From Actinomycetales bacterium (lineage in GTDB: Bacteria; Actinomycetota; Actinomycetes; S36-B12): a stretch of 64,000 nucleotides of DNA. How positions within the stretch are numbered: position 1 is the stretch's first letter; every line of letters starts with the position of its first letter. Below are positions 47,782 through 56,934 of this stretch, one piece after another. Both the position numbers and the translations under genes were made by a program. The stretch is from the NCBI GenBank assembly GCA_018970025.1, contig JAGWXF010000004.1, positions 62,001 through 126,000 of the forward strand. Reading direction: 5' to 3'. The notes below the pieces were generated by a model that was not told the origin of the DNA, made no database searches, and saw only the letters and a program-made list of their open reading frames with translations.

Positions 47782-48121
47782 CGACATCGCCGGCGGTCAG
47801 CCGGTCCGCGTGCTGGTGAACGACCAGCCGGTGCTCATCGCCCTGATCGACGACGTGCCGTACGCCATCAGCGATACCTGCCCGCACAATGGCCTGTCGC
47901 TCGCGCAGGGCATCGTGCGCGATGGGTGCGTCACCTGCCCCGGTCACTTCTGGCGCTTCTCCCTTCGGGACGGCAGCAAGCAGGGCGGCCCGGCCGTCTC
48001 GGTGCCCACGTACCGCTGCTGGATTGAGGACGACTGGATCGCCGTCGACGTGCCGCCAGCCCCGGCGCAGCGATCGATGCGCGAGATCCTGCTCGAGCAT
48101 GCCCGGCAGCCGCGCACATGA
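47762..48121 (+). CDS. Rieske 2Fe-2S ferredoxin
   Basis: ISDTCPHNGLSLAQGIVRDGCVTCPGHFWRF; 119 aa. Confidence 0.88.
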   Translation: MRILHRDDIAGGQPVRVLVNDQPVLIALIDDVPYAISDTCPHNGLSLAQGIVRDGCVTCPGHFWRFSLRDGSKQGGPAVSVPTYRCWIEDDWIAVDVPPAPAQRSMREILLEHARQPRT

Positions 48122-48168
48122 CTACCGTGACAGACGACAAGCGCAACTGGGATGGGGTGACATGGTGA
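48118..48168 (+). CDS. possible 16-aa coupled micro-ORF
   Basis: MTTVTDDKRNWDGVTW*; ATGA overlap with the ferredoxin stop; overlaps the HAD start. Confidence 0.25.
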   Translation: MTTVTDDKRNWDGVTW

Positions 48169-48833
48169 GCAGTGCTCAGGGGCTGCTGCTGGACGTCGGC
48201 GTGGTGTTCTTCAAGTCGGCCTGGGAGATCGCCGACGAGTACGAGGCGATCCGCGGCCTGCCGCCTGGCACGGTCGTCGGCCGCGGCCCGCTGGACCCGC
48301 AGGGCGATGAGCGCTGGCAGCGCTACCTCGCCGGCGAGGCCACCGAGCGGGAGTACTGGCTGGACTTCGCCGCCAAGGCCGTCGCCAATGGGGCACCCCT
48401 CGACGGCCATCCGACCCTGATGCGGGCGATGTTCCAGACCCCCGGCATCGATGTCGTGCGCCCGCAGGCCCGCGCCCTGGTGCAGCAGGCGCACCAGGCG
48501 GGCCGGCGCCTGGGCATCCTGACCAATGAGCTGATGGACTTCCAGGGCCGTGCGTGGGTGCAGGCCCAGGACTGGTTCGACCTGTTCCCGGTGCTGGTGG
48601 ACTCCAGCGAGCTCGGGTGCCGCAAGCCGGATCCCCAGCCCTACCGCACCGCGATCGACCTCATGGGCCTGCCCCCCGACCAGATCGTCTTCATCGACGA
48701 TAACCCCACGTACGTCACCGGCGGACTGAATGTCGGCCTGCGCAGCATCCTGCTCGATGTCCAGGATCCGGGGGCCGTCTTCGCCGAGGCTGCCGTGCTC
48801 CTCGGCCTCGACCCGGTGGACGTGAGCGCGTAA
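48162..48833 (+). CDS. HAD-IA family hydrolase
   Basis: GLLLDVGVVFFKSAWE; GILTNELMDF; VFIDDNPTYVTGGLNVGLRSILLD. Confidence 0.85.
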   Translation: MVSSAQGLLLDVGVVFFKSAWEIADEYEAIRGLPPGTVVGRGPLDPQGDERWQRYLAGEATEREYWLDFAAKAVANGAPLDGHPTLMRAMFQTPGIDVVRPQARALVQQAHQAGRRLGILTNELMDFQGRAWVQAQDWFDLFPVLVDSSELGCRKPDPQPYRTAIDLMGLPPDQIVFIDDNPTYVTGGLNVGLRSILLDVQDPGAVFAEAAVLLGLDPVDVSA

Positions 48834-48896
48834 CGTCCAATCCGCACATCGGCAGCGTTCATTTGACGGCAGCGTTCCCATCACCTAGGAGGACCC

Positions 48897-49769
48897 ATGG
48901 CACGGCTGGCATTCATCGGACTCGGCGTCATGGGCTACCCCATGGCCGGGCATCTCGCGGCGGCCGGGCATGAGGTCGTCGTCTACAACCGCACGACCGA
49001 GCGAGCGCAGGCCTGGGTCGAGCAGTTCGGCCAGCAACTGGCGATGACGCCAGCCGAGGCCGCCCTCGACTGCGATGCCGTGCTCACCTGCGTGGGCAAT
49101 GACGCGGACGTCCTGTCGGTACTCGAGGGCCCGGACGGGGTGCTGGCGACCATGCGCCCAGGGGCGCTGCTCATCGACCACACGACCGCGTCGGCCGACC
49201 TGGCCCGCCGGCTCGCCCAGCAGTGCCGCGCGGCAGGCCTGGGCTTCGTCGACGCACCCGTGTCCGGCGGCCAGAAGGGCGCGGAGACCGGCCAGCTGAC
49301 GGTGATGTGCGGCTGCGACGATCCGGCGACCTATGCCGAAGCCCGGGAGATCATTGCCGCATATGCGCGAGCCTGCGAGCTCCTCGGCGATGCCGGCTGC
49401 GGGCAGCTGGCGAAGATGGCCAATCAGATCGCGATCGCCGGGGTGCTGCAGGGCCTGGCCGAGGCGGTGAACTTCGCCCAGCGGGCCGGGCTGGATATCG
49501 ACCAGCTCGTCACCGTCATCAGCAAGGGCGCTGCCGGCAGCTGGCAGATGGAGAATCGGTCGAGCACGATGTCACGCGATGAGTTCGACTTCGGCTTTGC
49601 CGTGCAGTGGATGCGCAAGGATCTCGGCATCGCACTGGACGAGGCGGCGCGCAATGGCGCCCGGCTGCCGATGACCGCGCTGGTGGATCAGTTCTATGCC
49701 CAGGTCGTCGACCGCGGCGGCCAGCGCTGGGATACCAGCAGCCTCATTCACCTGCTGCATCACCCGTAG
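48897..49769 (+). CDS. NAD(P)-dependent 3-hydroxyisobutyrate-dehydrogenase-family oxidoreductase
   Basis: LAFIGLGVMGYPMAGHLAAAGHEVVVYNRTTERAQAW; APVSGGQKGAETGQL; GQLAKMANQ. Confidence 0.93.
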   Translation: MARLAFIGLGVMGYPMAGHLAAAGHEVVVYNRTTERAQAWVEQFGQQLAMTPAEAALDCDAVLTCVGNDADVLSVLEGPDGVLATMRPGALLIDHTTASADLARRLAQQCRAAGLGFVDAPVSGGQKGAETGQLTVMCGCDDPATYAEAREIIAAYARACELLGDAGCGQLAKMANQIAIAGVLQGLAEAVNFAQRAGLDIDQLVTVISKGAAGSWQMENRSSTMSRDEFDFGFAVQWMRKDLGIALDEAARNGARLPMTALVDQFYAQVVDRGGQRWDTSSLIHLLHHP

Positions 49770-50562
49770 CCACCGCGCCTGCGCGGATGCTCGCCAGGTC
49801 CAGGGCTGCGCCCGCGGCGAGCACGACCAGTTGCGTCGGCGCACCGACCAATGCCCGGGTCGCCGGCACTCCGCCGCGCACGGCATACAGCGCCCGCTGC
49901 CACCGCGTCATGTCGCGCTCCGGCTCGGTGGCCGTCGGTACGATCACGGCCGCGCCGACCGCGACCACCGCACGCGCGACGGCCGCCGGGCCAGCGGTCA
50001 CCGGCATGACGACCGCGCGCACCGAAGAGCAGGGCAGCAGTGCGATGTCGACACGTGCCTGCTGGCGGGCCACGTGAACCGTGGGCTGATGGGGCTCGAT
50101 CCAGATGCGCCCGACAGTGACGCCATCCGGGTCGCGTCCCTCGATCAGGTAGCCGACCGCGATGAGGCCCAGTGGCAGGCCGGTGCGCGTCACGGTGACC
50201 TGCAGCCGGCTGCCATCCGGGCAGGCCAGGGTGATCGAGGCCCCCGGGCGAACCGGGTGGGTGCGCTGGCAGCCAGCCCGGCGCGCGACCCGCACGGCCC
50301 GCGGCGGGCCGTACACCGACACCTCGCGCAGGAGCGACAGGGTCATCGGGCGCGCATGGTCGCTCACGTGCGTGCACAGCAGCACCCCGATGGCCGCCGC
50401 TCCCTCATCCGCCAGCTGCGCGGGGGTGATGAAGCCGGCCGTGTGCTGGCGGTCGAAGCTGCCGGTGATCGGCTCCGGCGTCAGCCAGGGATCCACCAGC
50501 AGGCTTGCCCCGCCTAGCCGCACCTGCCAGCCCTGGTAGTCGTCCAGTCGCCTGAGCTCCAT
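49744..50562 (-). CDS. MBL-fold metallohydrolase-like protein
   Basis: MELRRLDDYQGWQVRLGGASLLVDPWLTPE...LLCTHVSDHARP; 3' end overlaps the convergent dehydrogenase gene by 26 bp. Confidence 0.65.
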   Translation of the reverse strand: MELRRLDDYQGWQVRLGGASLLVDPWLTPEPITGSFDRQHTAGFITPAQLADEGAAAIGVLLCTHVSDHARPMTLSLLREVSVYGPPRAVRVARRAGCQRTHPVRPGASITLACPDGSRLQVTVTRTGLPLGLIAVGYLIEGRDPDGVTVGRIWIEPHQPTVHVARQQARVDIALLPCSSVRAVVMPVTAGPAAVARAVVAVGAAVIVPTATEPERDMTRWQRALYAVRGGVPATRALVGAPTQLVVLAAGAALDLASIRAGAVATGDAAGE

Positions 50563-50608
50563 GGCGCCTCCTTCGGCGAGAGGCGACCAGCCTGCCATGT
50601 CGGCTGCG

Positions 50609-51529
50609 TCAGAGCCCGTGCCCTCGCAGGAAGGCACGATTGTCGCGCTGATCGGCAGCCGCGCGGGCGAACCGCTCGGAGGTCTGGGGCATGATGTCCT
50701 GCTCCACGACCAGCCAGCCGTCGTAGCCGGAGTCGATGAGCTGGCGCACCACGCCGTCGACGTCCACGTCACCGCCGCCGAGGGCCGGGAAGGCCTCGCG
50801 CACCCAGATCGCCGGGGTGGGCTCGCCATCGGCGATGATCCCCTCCATCACGGCCCGCTGGGCATCCTTGAGGTGGACGTGGTTGATGCGCCCGCCCCAG
50901 CTGCGCAGGGCTTCGACTGGGTCCCCGCCGCCGATCAGGAAGTGGCCGGTATCCAGGCACAGGCCGATATCGGAGACCTCCAGCATCCGCTCGATCTCCC
51001 ACGGCGCCTCCACGAAGGTGCCCGTCTCATGGTGGAAGGTGGGCTCGTATCCACGCCCGCGACAGCGCTCCACCACGCGGCGCAGGCCGGTCGCGAACCG
51101 CTGCCAGGCGTCGTCGTCCATCCCCATGCTGCGGTCGCGCCACGCCCGGCCCGGATTCGCCCGGCGGAACTCGCTGCCGGCATCGGCCAGGGTGGGCCGT
51201 GGTGCCGGGCCGATGCGATGGGCTGCCACCGCGTCGAAGGTGTCGAGCATCGCGTCGAGCTCCGGCAGCATCGCATCGACGCCATCGGGGTCGGCGTAGG
51301 GGAGCTCGAGGTAGGCACCGGCCAGGCCGAGCCCGCGGGCGGCTAGCCGCTCGCCAAGCTCGGCACCCGAGCCCAGGTAGCCGACCGGGCCGAGGTCGAT
51401 ACCGGCATAGCCCGAGGCCGCAACCTCATCGAGGATGCCGGTGCCATCCGGGACATTCGGGTCGATGCCCACGGTCAGCTCGAAGGCTCCATAGCTGATC
51501 GGCGCATTGGCCACGGTGATGCTCATCAT
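50609..51529 (-). CDS. sugar phosphate isomerase/epimerase (inosose dehydratase IolE-like TIM barrel)
   Basis: VANAPISYGAFELTVG; SGYAGIDLGPVGYLG; LCLDTGHFLIGGGDPVEALRSWGGRINHVHLKD. Confidence 0.87.
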   Translation of the reverse strand: MMSITVANAPISYGAFELTVGIDPNVPDGTGILDEVAASGYAGIDLGPVGYLGSGAELGERLAARGLGLAGAYLELPYADPDGVDAMLPELDAMLDTFDAVAAHRIGPAPRPTLADAGSEFRRANPGRAWRDRSMGMDDDAWQRFATGLRRVVERCRGRGYEPTFHHETGTFVEAPWEIERMLEVSDIGLCLDTGHFLIGGGDPVEALRSWGGRINHVHLKDAQRAVMEGIIADGEPTPAIWVREAFPALGGGDVDVDGVVRQLIDSGYDGWLVVEQDIMPQTSERFARAAADQRDNRAFLRGHGL

Positions 51530-51556
51530 GCTCCTTGTCGGTGAGGGTGCCGCACG

Positions 51557-52345
51557 TCATTCATCCATGCCGCGCACATCATCCATGCCGCGCAGCTCAT
51601 GGGTCAGGGTCTCCAGCTCGGCTCCCCCGGCCATCTCGCGGACCAGGTCGTCCAGGACGAGACTGTCGCGCTCATAGCTGGCGATGAGGCGACCGCGGTT
51701 GAGCAGGGAGAAGGTGTCGCCGACCAGGTAGGCGTGATGCGGATTGTGGGTGATGAAGACGACGCCCACGCCGCTGCGCTTGGCCGCGGTGATGTACCGC
51801 AGCACGACGCCCGCCTGCTTGACGCCGAGCGCACTGGTCGGCTCGTCGAGGATGAGGATCCTGGCCCCGAAGTAGATGGCTCGCGCGATCGCAACGGCCT
51901 GTCGCTCGCCGCCGGAGAGGGTGCCGACGAGCTGGTCGACATCGCGGACGTTGATGCCCATGCTCGCCAGCTGGGCGGTCACTTCCTGCTTCTGCCTCCT
52001 GATGTCCAGCCGGCCACCGGCACGCGCGATCTCATTGCCCAGGAAGAACGCCCGCCAGATCGGCATCAAGGGCTGCGGGGCGAGATCCTGGAAGACGGTT
52101 GCGATTCCGCGATCCATGGCCTCCCGGGGCGAGGACAGCCGCACCTCGGTGCCGTCGATCCGATAGGCACCCTCATCCGGCTGGTAGACCCCGGAGAGAA
52201 TCTTGATCAGGGTCGACTTGCCGGCGCCGTTGTCGCCGAGCACGCAGGTGACCGAGCCGAGAGGGACGTCCAAGGAGACATCCCGCAAGGCGATGACGTT
52301 CCCGAAGGTCTTGCCGACCCCGGCCAGCTCGAGATAGCCGCTCAC
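51557..52345 (-). CDS. sugar ABC transporter ATP-binding protein (single ABC domain)
   Basis: [56 protein letters not shown]. Confidence 0.94.
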   Translation of the reverse strand: MSGYLELAGVGKTFGNVIALRDVSLDVPLGSVTCVLGDNGAGKSTLIKILSGVYQPDEGAYRIDGTEVRLSSPREAMDRGIATVFQDLAPQPLMPIWRAFFLGNEIARAGGRLDIRRQKQEVTAQLASMGINVRDVDQLVGTLSGGERQAVAIARAIYFGARILILDEPTSALGVKQAGVVLRYITAAKRSGVGVVFITHNPHHAYLVGDTFSLLNRGRLIASYERDSLVLDDLVREMAGGAELETLTHELRGMDDVRGMDE

Positions 52346-53391
52346 TTGCGCTCCCCGAGCAGCCGGCGACGGAACCAGTTGTTGATCAGGACGGCCACCA
52401 CCAGCATCACGCCCAGGAAGAACTTGTACCAGTCGCTGTCGATCTGGGCGAAGATGATGCCCTGCTTGACGATGCCGAAGAGCAGGGCGCCCAGGGCGGC
52501 CCCGATCACCGAGCCGTAGCCGCCGGTCAGCAGGCAGCCGCCGATGACCGCGGCAATGATCGCCTCGAACTCCTTGCCGGTGCCGCGCAGCACATCGGTG
52601 CCCTTGAACGTCACCAGCTGCGTCACGGCCACGAACCAGGCCGACATCGCGGTGAAGACGAACAGGGTGATGCGCACACGATTGACCGGCACCCCGAGAT
52701 TGCGCGCGCCGTCGAGGTTGCCGCCCGTACCGTAGACCCAGTTGCCGAATCGCAGCCGGGTCAGTGCGTACGTCCCGCCGAGGACGAAGATCACCCACCA
52801 CACGACGGTCACGTTGAAGCCGAAGATCTGCGAGCCGAACACCGCATGGGCGGAGTCGAAGCCGGGGACGTCCTCCAGGCCGCCGAGCTGGGTGCGATCG
52901 GTGACCAGCCGCGTCACGCCGATGGTCAGGCCTGCCAGGGCGAACATCATCCCGAGGGTCACGATGAACGAGGGCAGGCCGGTGCGCACCACCAGCCACC
53001 CGTTGAACAGGCCCACCAGCATGGCGAAGACGCCCGACACCGCGATGGCCAGCCAGACGTTCTGCTGCATCTGGATGGCGACCAGGGCGGTGAGCATGCC
53101 CGTCGCCGCGATGACCGAGCCGATCGACAGGTCGAACTCCCCGGCGATCATCAGCAAGGACACCGAGACGGCGAGGATGCCGATATCGGCCGCGACGGCC
53201 GTGTAGTTGCGCACGCCGTCCAGGCCGATGAACACCGAGCCGGCATAGAAGGCGAAGACGATCCAGACGATGATCGTGCCGAGGAGGGCACCGAACTCCG
53301 GCCGCGACAGCAGGCGGCGGGTCACGCTGCGGCGAATGAGCCGATCATCGGCGGGCCCTGCGGTGACGGTGGACATGGCGGCTCCGGTCAT
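52342..53391 (-). CDS. sugar ABC transporter permease (RbsC-like)
   Basis: [20 protein letters not shown]...[23 protein letters not shown]. Confidence 0.94.
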   Translation of the reverse strand: MTGAAMSTVTAGPADDRLIRRSVTRRLLSRPEFGALLGTIIVWIVFAFYAGSVFIGLDGVRNYTAVAADIGILAVSVSLLMIAGEFDLSIGSVIAATGMLTALVAIQMQQNVWLAIAVSGVFAMLVGLFNGWLVVRTGLPSFIVTLGMMFALAGLTIGVTRLVTDRTQLGGLEDVPGFDSAHAVFGSQIFGFNVTVVWWVIFVLGGTYALTRLRFGNWVYGTGGNLDGARNLGVPVNRVRITLFVFTAMSAWFVAVTQLVTFKGTDVLRGTGKEFEAIIAAVIGGCLLTGGYGSVIGAALGALLFGIVKQGIIFAQIDSDWYKFFLGVMLVVAVLINNWFRRRLLGERK

Positions 53392-53448
53392 GACGGCTCG
53401 GGCAGTGCGCTGCGGCTGGCGTCCAGGGCCGGGTCAGCCGCATGACGT

Positions 53449-53483
53449 GTCCCGGTGCCCGAGGGGGGGTCGGGCACCGGGAC
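53449..53483 (-). terminator. hairpin between substrate-binding and permease genes
   Basis: 14-bp perfect stem GTCCCGGTGCCCGA / TCGGGCACCGGGAC, 7-nt loop. Confidence 0.75.
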
Positions 53484-53489
53484 CGTCTG

Positions 53490-54479
53490 CTAGCGGATCC
53501 CCGCCTTGGCGAGCTCCACGACCTGGGCGGCGTTGTCCTTCGTCACGAAGTTCGGCCCGGTGGTGAGCACCCCGCCCTGCCCCGGCCCGGGCAGCACGCC
53601 ATAGCGCTTGTACTTGTCGAGCATGACGATCGGCAGGTAGCCCATGAGCCACTGCTGGCTGTCGATCGCGAACGACAGCTTGCCGTCGGAGATCGCCTGC
53701 AGCACCTGAGGCGACAGGTCGAAGGTGCCGATCACGACCTGACCCGTCTTGCCCGATGCGTCGATCGCCGCGATGGACGGATCTGCGCCGAGCGGGCCGA
53801 GGGCCAGGATCGCGTCGACCCCGCCATTCGACAGGGCCGCCTGCACCTTCTGCTGCACGTCGGTCGGGTCGGTCCCGTTGACCGCGAGGTTGGTGACCGT
53901 CGCGCCTTCGGCACCGTCCTTCAGCCCGCGGCAGCGATCCTCGAGGTCGCCGTTGCCCTGCTCGTGGTTAACGCACAGGATGTTCTTCGCGCCATCGGCC
54001 ACCAGCTTCTTGCCGGCCGCGACGCCGTTCTCGTAGGAGGTCGTCCCGACATAGCCCAGGGTGCCGAACTCCTTGGCCGCATCGGGCCCGGAGTCGATCA
54101 CCAGGACGGGAATGCCCGCCTGCACGGCCTTGGTGACGGAGTCCTTCAGCGCGGCAGCATCGGGGATCGAGACGACCAGGCCGTCAGGATTCTTGGCGAC
54201 CTCGGCGTCGATGAGCCGGCTCATCTCGACCATGTCGAACTTCTGCGGTGCCTGGTAGGTGACCTCGTCGCCGGTGTCCTTCTGCGCCTCGGCGACGCCG
54301 TTCTTGACCACGGACCAGTACGGATCCGATGCCTGGCCATGGGTGACGACCGAGATCTTCAGGCCGCCCGCCGGGCCGTCGCCCGAGGCGGACTCGCTCG
54401 ACGATGAACTGCTGCAGCCAGCCAGGCCGGCCACCAGGGCGACCGATGCCAGCGCAGCGAGGGAAATGCGGGTCTTCAT
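53490..54479 (-). CDS. sugar ABC transporter substrate-binding lipoprotein
   Basis: MKTRISLAALASVALVAGLAGCSSSSS lipobox; PBP1-like fold; same operon as permease and ATPase. Confidence 0.93.
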   Translation of the reverse strand: MKTRISLAALASVALVAGLAGCSSSSSSESASGDGPAGGLKISVVTHGQASDPYWSVVKNGVAEAQKDTGDEVTYQAPQKFDMVEMSRLIDAEVAKNPDGLVVSIPDAAALKDSVTKAVQAGIPVLVIDSGPDAAKEFGTLGYVGTTSYENGVAAGKKLVADGAKNILCVNHEQGNGDLEDRCRGLKDGAEGATVTNLAVNGTDPTDVQQKVQAALSNGGVDAILALGPLGADPSIAAIDASGKTGQVVIGTFDLSPQVLQAISDGKLSFAIDSQQWLMGYLPIVMLDKYKRYGVLPGPGQGGVLTTGPNFVTKDNAAQVVELAKAGIR

Positions 54480-54539
54480 GGACTTCTCCTCCTGTCGACA
54501 CCACGGGGTGATGCGTGGGGCAGGCTCGACGCCATTCTC

Positions 54540-54553
54540 TGAGAACGTTCTCA
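54540..54553. promoter_or_regulatory. perfect palindrome TGAGAACGTTCTCA, putative LacI-family operator
   Basis: 14-bp perfect palindrome with central CG in the divergent intergenic region. Confidence 0.75.
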
Positions 54554-54640
54554 CCCGGGCCTGACCCTAGGTAGAGTGACGCCCGCTGTCAACGACTTCT
54601 CGCAGATTCCCGAGGGGTCTGAACCGAATCGAGGTCCCGC

Positions 54641-55741
54641 ATGGCCGAGGCGATTCATGCCGCGCTGGTCGGCGCTGGCCTGGTCGGCCAGGTCGCCCAC
54701 CTGCAGACCCTGACCGCGCCCGGCTCACCCATCCGGCTCGCCGCCATCGTCGATGCCTCGCCGACCAGGGCCGCCGCCCTCGGCACCGCCCACCACGTCC
54801 CGCATGCCACGAGCCTGGCGGGCCTCGCAGACACAGTCTCGGCGAGCCTGGATGCCGTCGTCATCGCCGCGCCCGACCCAGCTCATCATGACCTGGCCAG
54901 CACTGCCCTGGGCATGGGCCTGCATGTCTTCATCGAGAAGCCCCTGGCCCTCACCCCGACCGAGGGCGCAGCGATGCAGGCAGCAGTCGCTGCCAGCGGA
55001 CGGGTCTGCCAGGTCGGCTACATGAAGCGGTTCGACCCGGCTCCCAATGCGCTCCTGGACGACCTGCTCCGACGCGCTGCCCGCATCACCGGGATCGCCG
55101 TCGAGGTCCGCGACCCGGATGCCGCGCCATTCGTCCGCGACTTCCCGTTCGTCCCGGGCACGGACGTGCCCAGCAGCGTCGTCGAGGAGGGTGCCCGCCG
55201 CTTCGCCGAGGCGGTTGCCGAGGTGCTCGGCCGGCTGCCCGAGTCTTCGGACGCGACCGCGTACGCCTCCTACATCAGCGCCCTGGTGCATGACCTGAAC
55301 CTGGTGCGCATGCTGGTCCCAGAGGCGATGCGGGTAGAGGCAGGATTCACGGCAATGGGCGGCCTGCAGGTCGGCATGCACCTGCGCACCGCCAGCGGCT
55401 GCCTGATCCGGATGACCCATACCCAGGATCCATCGATCGCCGACTACGAGGAGCGGTTCACGGTCTACACCACGCGCGGGGTGTACGAGATGGTGTTCCC
55501 CGCGCCCTACCTGCTGCATGCGACCACGACCCTGCGACGCATCGATGTCAAGGACGCGACCGAGCGCAGTGAGATCGCCTTCATCAACGACAGCACCGAG
55601 GAGGCGTTCGTCCTCGAGCTGCACGCCTTCGCCGATGCCATCCAGGCCGGGCGCACCACGCCGGTCGCGAACGACGTCGGCGAGGCGGTGGAGGATCTCC
55701 GGCTGCTCGGCGAGGCCTTCCGATTGAGCCGTCGCAACTGA
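54641..55741 (+). CDS. Gfo/Idh/MocA family oxidoreductase (inositol 2-dehydrogenase-like)
   Basis: ALVGAGLVGQVAHLQTLT; HVFIEKPLALTPTEG; CQVGYMKRFDP. Confidence 0.92.
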   Translation: MAEAIHAALVGAGLVGQVAHLQTLTAPGSPIRLAAIVDASPTRAAALGTAHHVPHATSLAGLADTVSASLDAVVIAAPDPAHHDLASTALGMGLHVFIEKPLALTPTEGAAMQAAVAASGRVCQVGYMKRFDPAPNALLDDLLRRAARITGIAVEVRDPDAAPFVRDFPFVPGTDVPSSVVEEGARRFAEAVAEVLGRLPESSDATAYASYISALVHDLNLVRMLVPEAMRVEAGFTAMGGLQVGMHLRTASGCLIRMTHTQDPSIADYEERFTVYTTRGVYEMVFPAPYLLHATTTLRRIDVKDATERSEIAFINDSTEEAFVLELHAFADAIQAGRTTPVANDVGEAVEDLRLLGEAFRLSRRN

Positions 55742-56763
55742 TGCGTCCGCCGACGATCATCGAGGTCGCCGCGGCTGCGGGTGTCTCCAAGGCGACGGTC
55801 TCCCGTGTCCTGCGCAATCAGGGCCCGGTGAGCAACGAGGCGCGCCAGGCCGTGCTGCGTGCGGTGCATGATGTCGGCTATACGCCGAATCGCGTCGCGC
55901 GCTCGCTGAAGGAGCGGGTGTCATCGGTCATCGGCGTCGTCGTCGCCGACCTGGCCAACCCCTACTACGTCGACGTGATCCACGGGATCCACCAGGCGGC
56001 CGACGAGGCCGGCCAGCAGGTCATCATCGTCTCCGGCCACCAGGTGGTCGGCGGCGAGGAGGCCGCGATCGAGACCCTGCTGGAGTTCCGCGTCTCGGGC
56101 ATCATCCTGGCGAGCACCAACCTGCCGATGGCCACCATCGGCCGGCTGACGAAGGGCCTGCCGGTGGCGATCGAGGGCCGGTCGGACACGCCGGCCAAGT
56201 TCGACCTGGTCACCAGCGACGATCATGTCGGCGGCCGGCTCATCATCGACCACCTCGTCAGCCTCGGCCATCAGCGCATCGCCCTGCTGGAGGACGACTC
56301 CCCGTCGGGCAAGGATCGCAAGGACGCCTTCACCGCTGCCCTGCGCGCCAGCCAGCTGGCATCGCAGGCCCGGCACGCCACCTGCCCGTCAACCTCGGAG
56401 GGCGGTCATGAGGCCGTGACGCGACTGCTGAGACGGGGCAAGCACCCCACCGCTATCGCCTGCGCCGATGACGTCATCGCCATCGGCGCGATGTCAGCGC
56501 TGCAGGAGGCGGGCCTGTCGATCCCCGATGAGGTGTCGGTCACCGGCTTCGATGACATCGGCCTGGCAAGCCTGCGCCAGTTCGACCTGACCACCGTGCG
56601 CCAGGAGCGCTGGGAGATCGGCCGTCGCTGCCTGCAGCTGGTGCACCGGCGCGCCCAGGACGACACCGTGCGAGCCTCACGGTCGATCCTGCAGCCCCGA
56701 CTCGTCATCCGCGGCTCCACTGCTCCCGTCCACCGCATGGCGTCCGCGGGATCGCCGGCCTGA
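55741..56763 (+). CDS. LacI family transcriptional regulator
   Basis: IIEVAAAAGVSKATVSRVLRNQGPVSNEARQAVLRAVHDVGYTPNRVARSL; 1-bp overlap with the oxidoreductase gene. Confidence 0.97.
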   Translation: MRPPTIIEVAAAAGVSKATVSRVLRNQGPVSNEARQAVLRAVHDVGYTPNRVARSLKERVSSVIGVVVADLANPYYVDVIHGIHQAADEAGQQVIIVSGHQVVGGEEAAIETLLEFRVSGIILASTNLPMATIGRLTKGLPVAIEGRSDTPAKFDLVTSDDHVGGRLIIDHLVSLGHQRIALLEDDSPSGKDRKDAFTAALRASQLASQARHATCPSTSEGGHEAVTRLLRRGKHPTAIACADDVIAIGAMSALQEAGLSIPDEVSVTGFDDIGLASLRQFDLTTVRQERWEIGRRCLQLVHRRAQDDTVRASRSILQPRLVIRGSTAPVHRMASAGSPA

Positions 56764-56934
56764 TGACAGCACGGCCGTCAGGCCGATGATCCCGGCCGCC
56801 AGCACCGCGAGCGGCACCACGACCCTGCCGTCGATGGAGACATCCGCCAGGTTGGTGACCACGACGGCGGTGGCGGCTGCCAGGACGAGCAGCCCGGCGA
56901 TGAGTGATCCCAGGTCGAGCGCATGCCTATGCAC
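56677..56934 (-). CDS. small membrane protein of a PspC/LiaF-like locus
   Basis: MHRHALDLGSLIAGLLVLAAATAVVVTNLADVSIDGRVVVPLAVLAAGIIGLTAVLSSG; 3' end overlaps the LacI gene. Confidence 0.55.
   Translation of the reverse strand: MHRHALDLGSLIAGLLVLAAATAVVVTNLADVSIDGRVVVPLAVLAAGIIGLTAVLSSGRRSRGRHAVDGSSGAADDESGLQDRP

Noticed and set aside
48850-48877. Direct repeat CGGCAGCGTTC x2 upstream of the HIBADH-like gene
   Set aside because: Short and non-palindromic; could be a regulator site but there is no supporting context.
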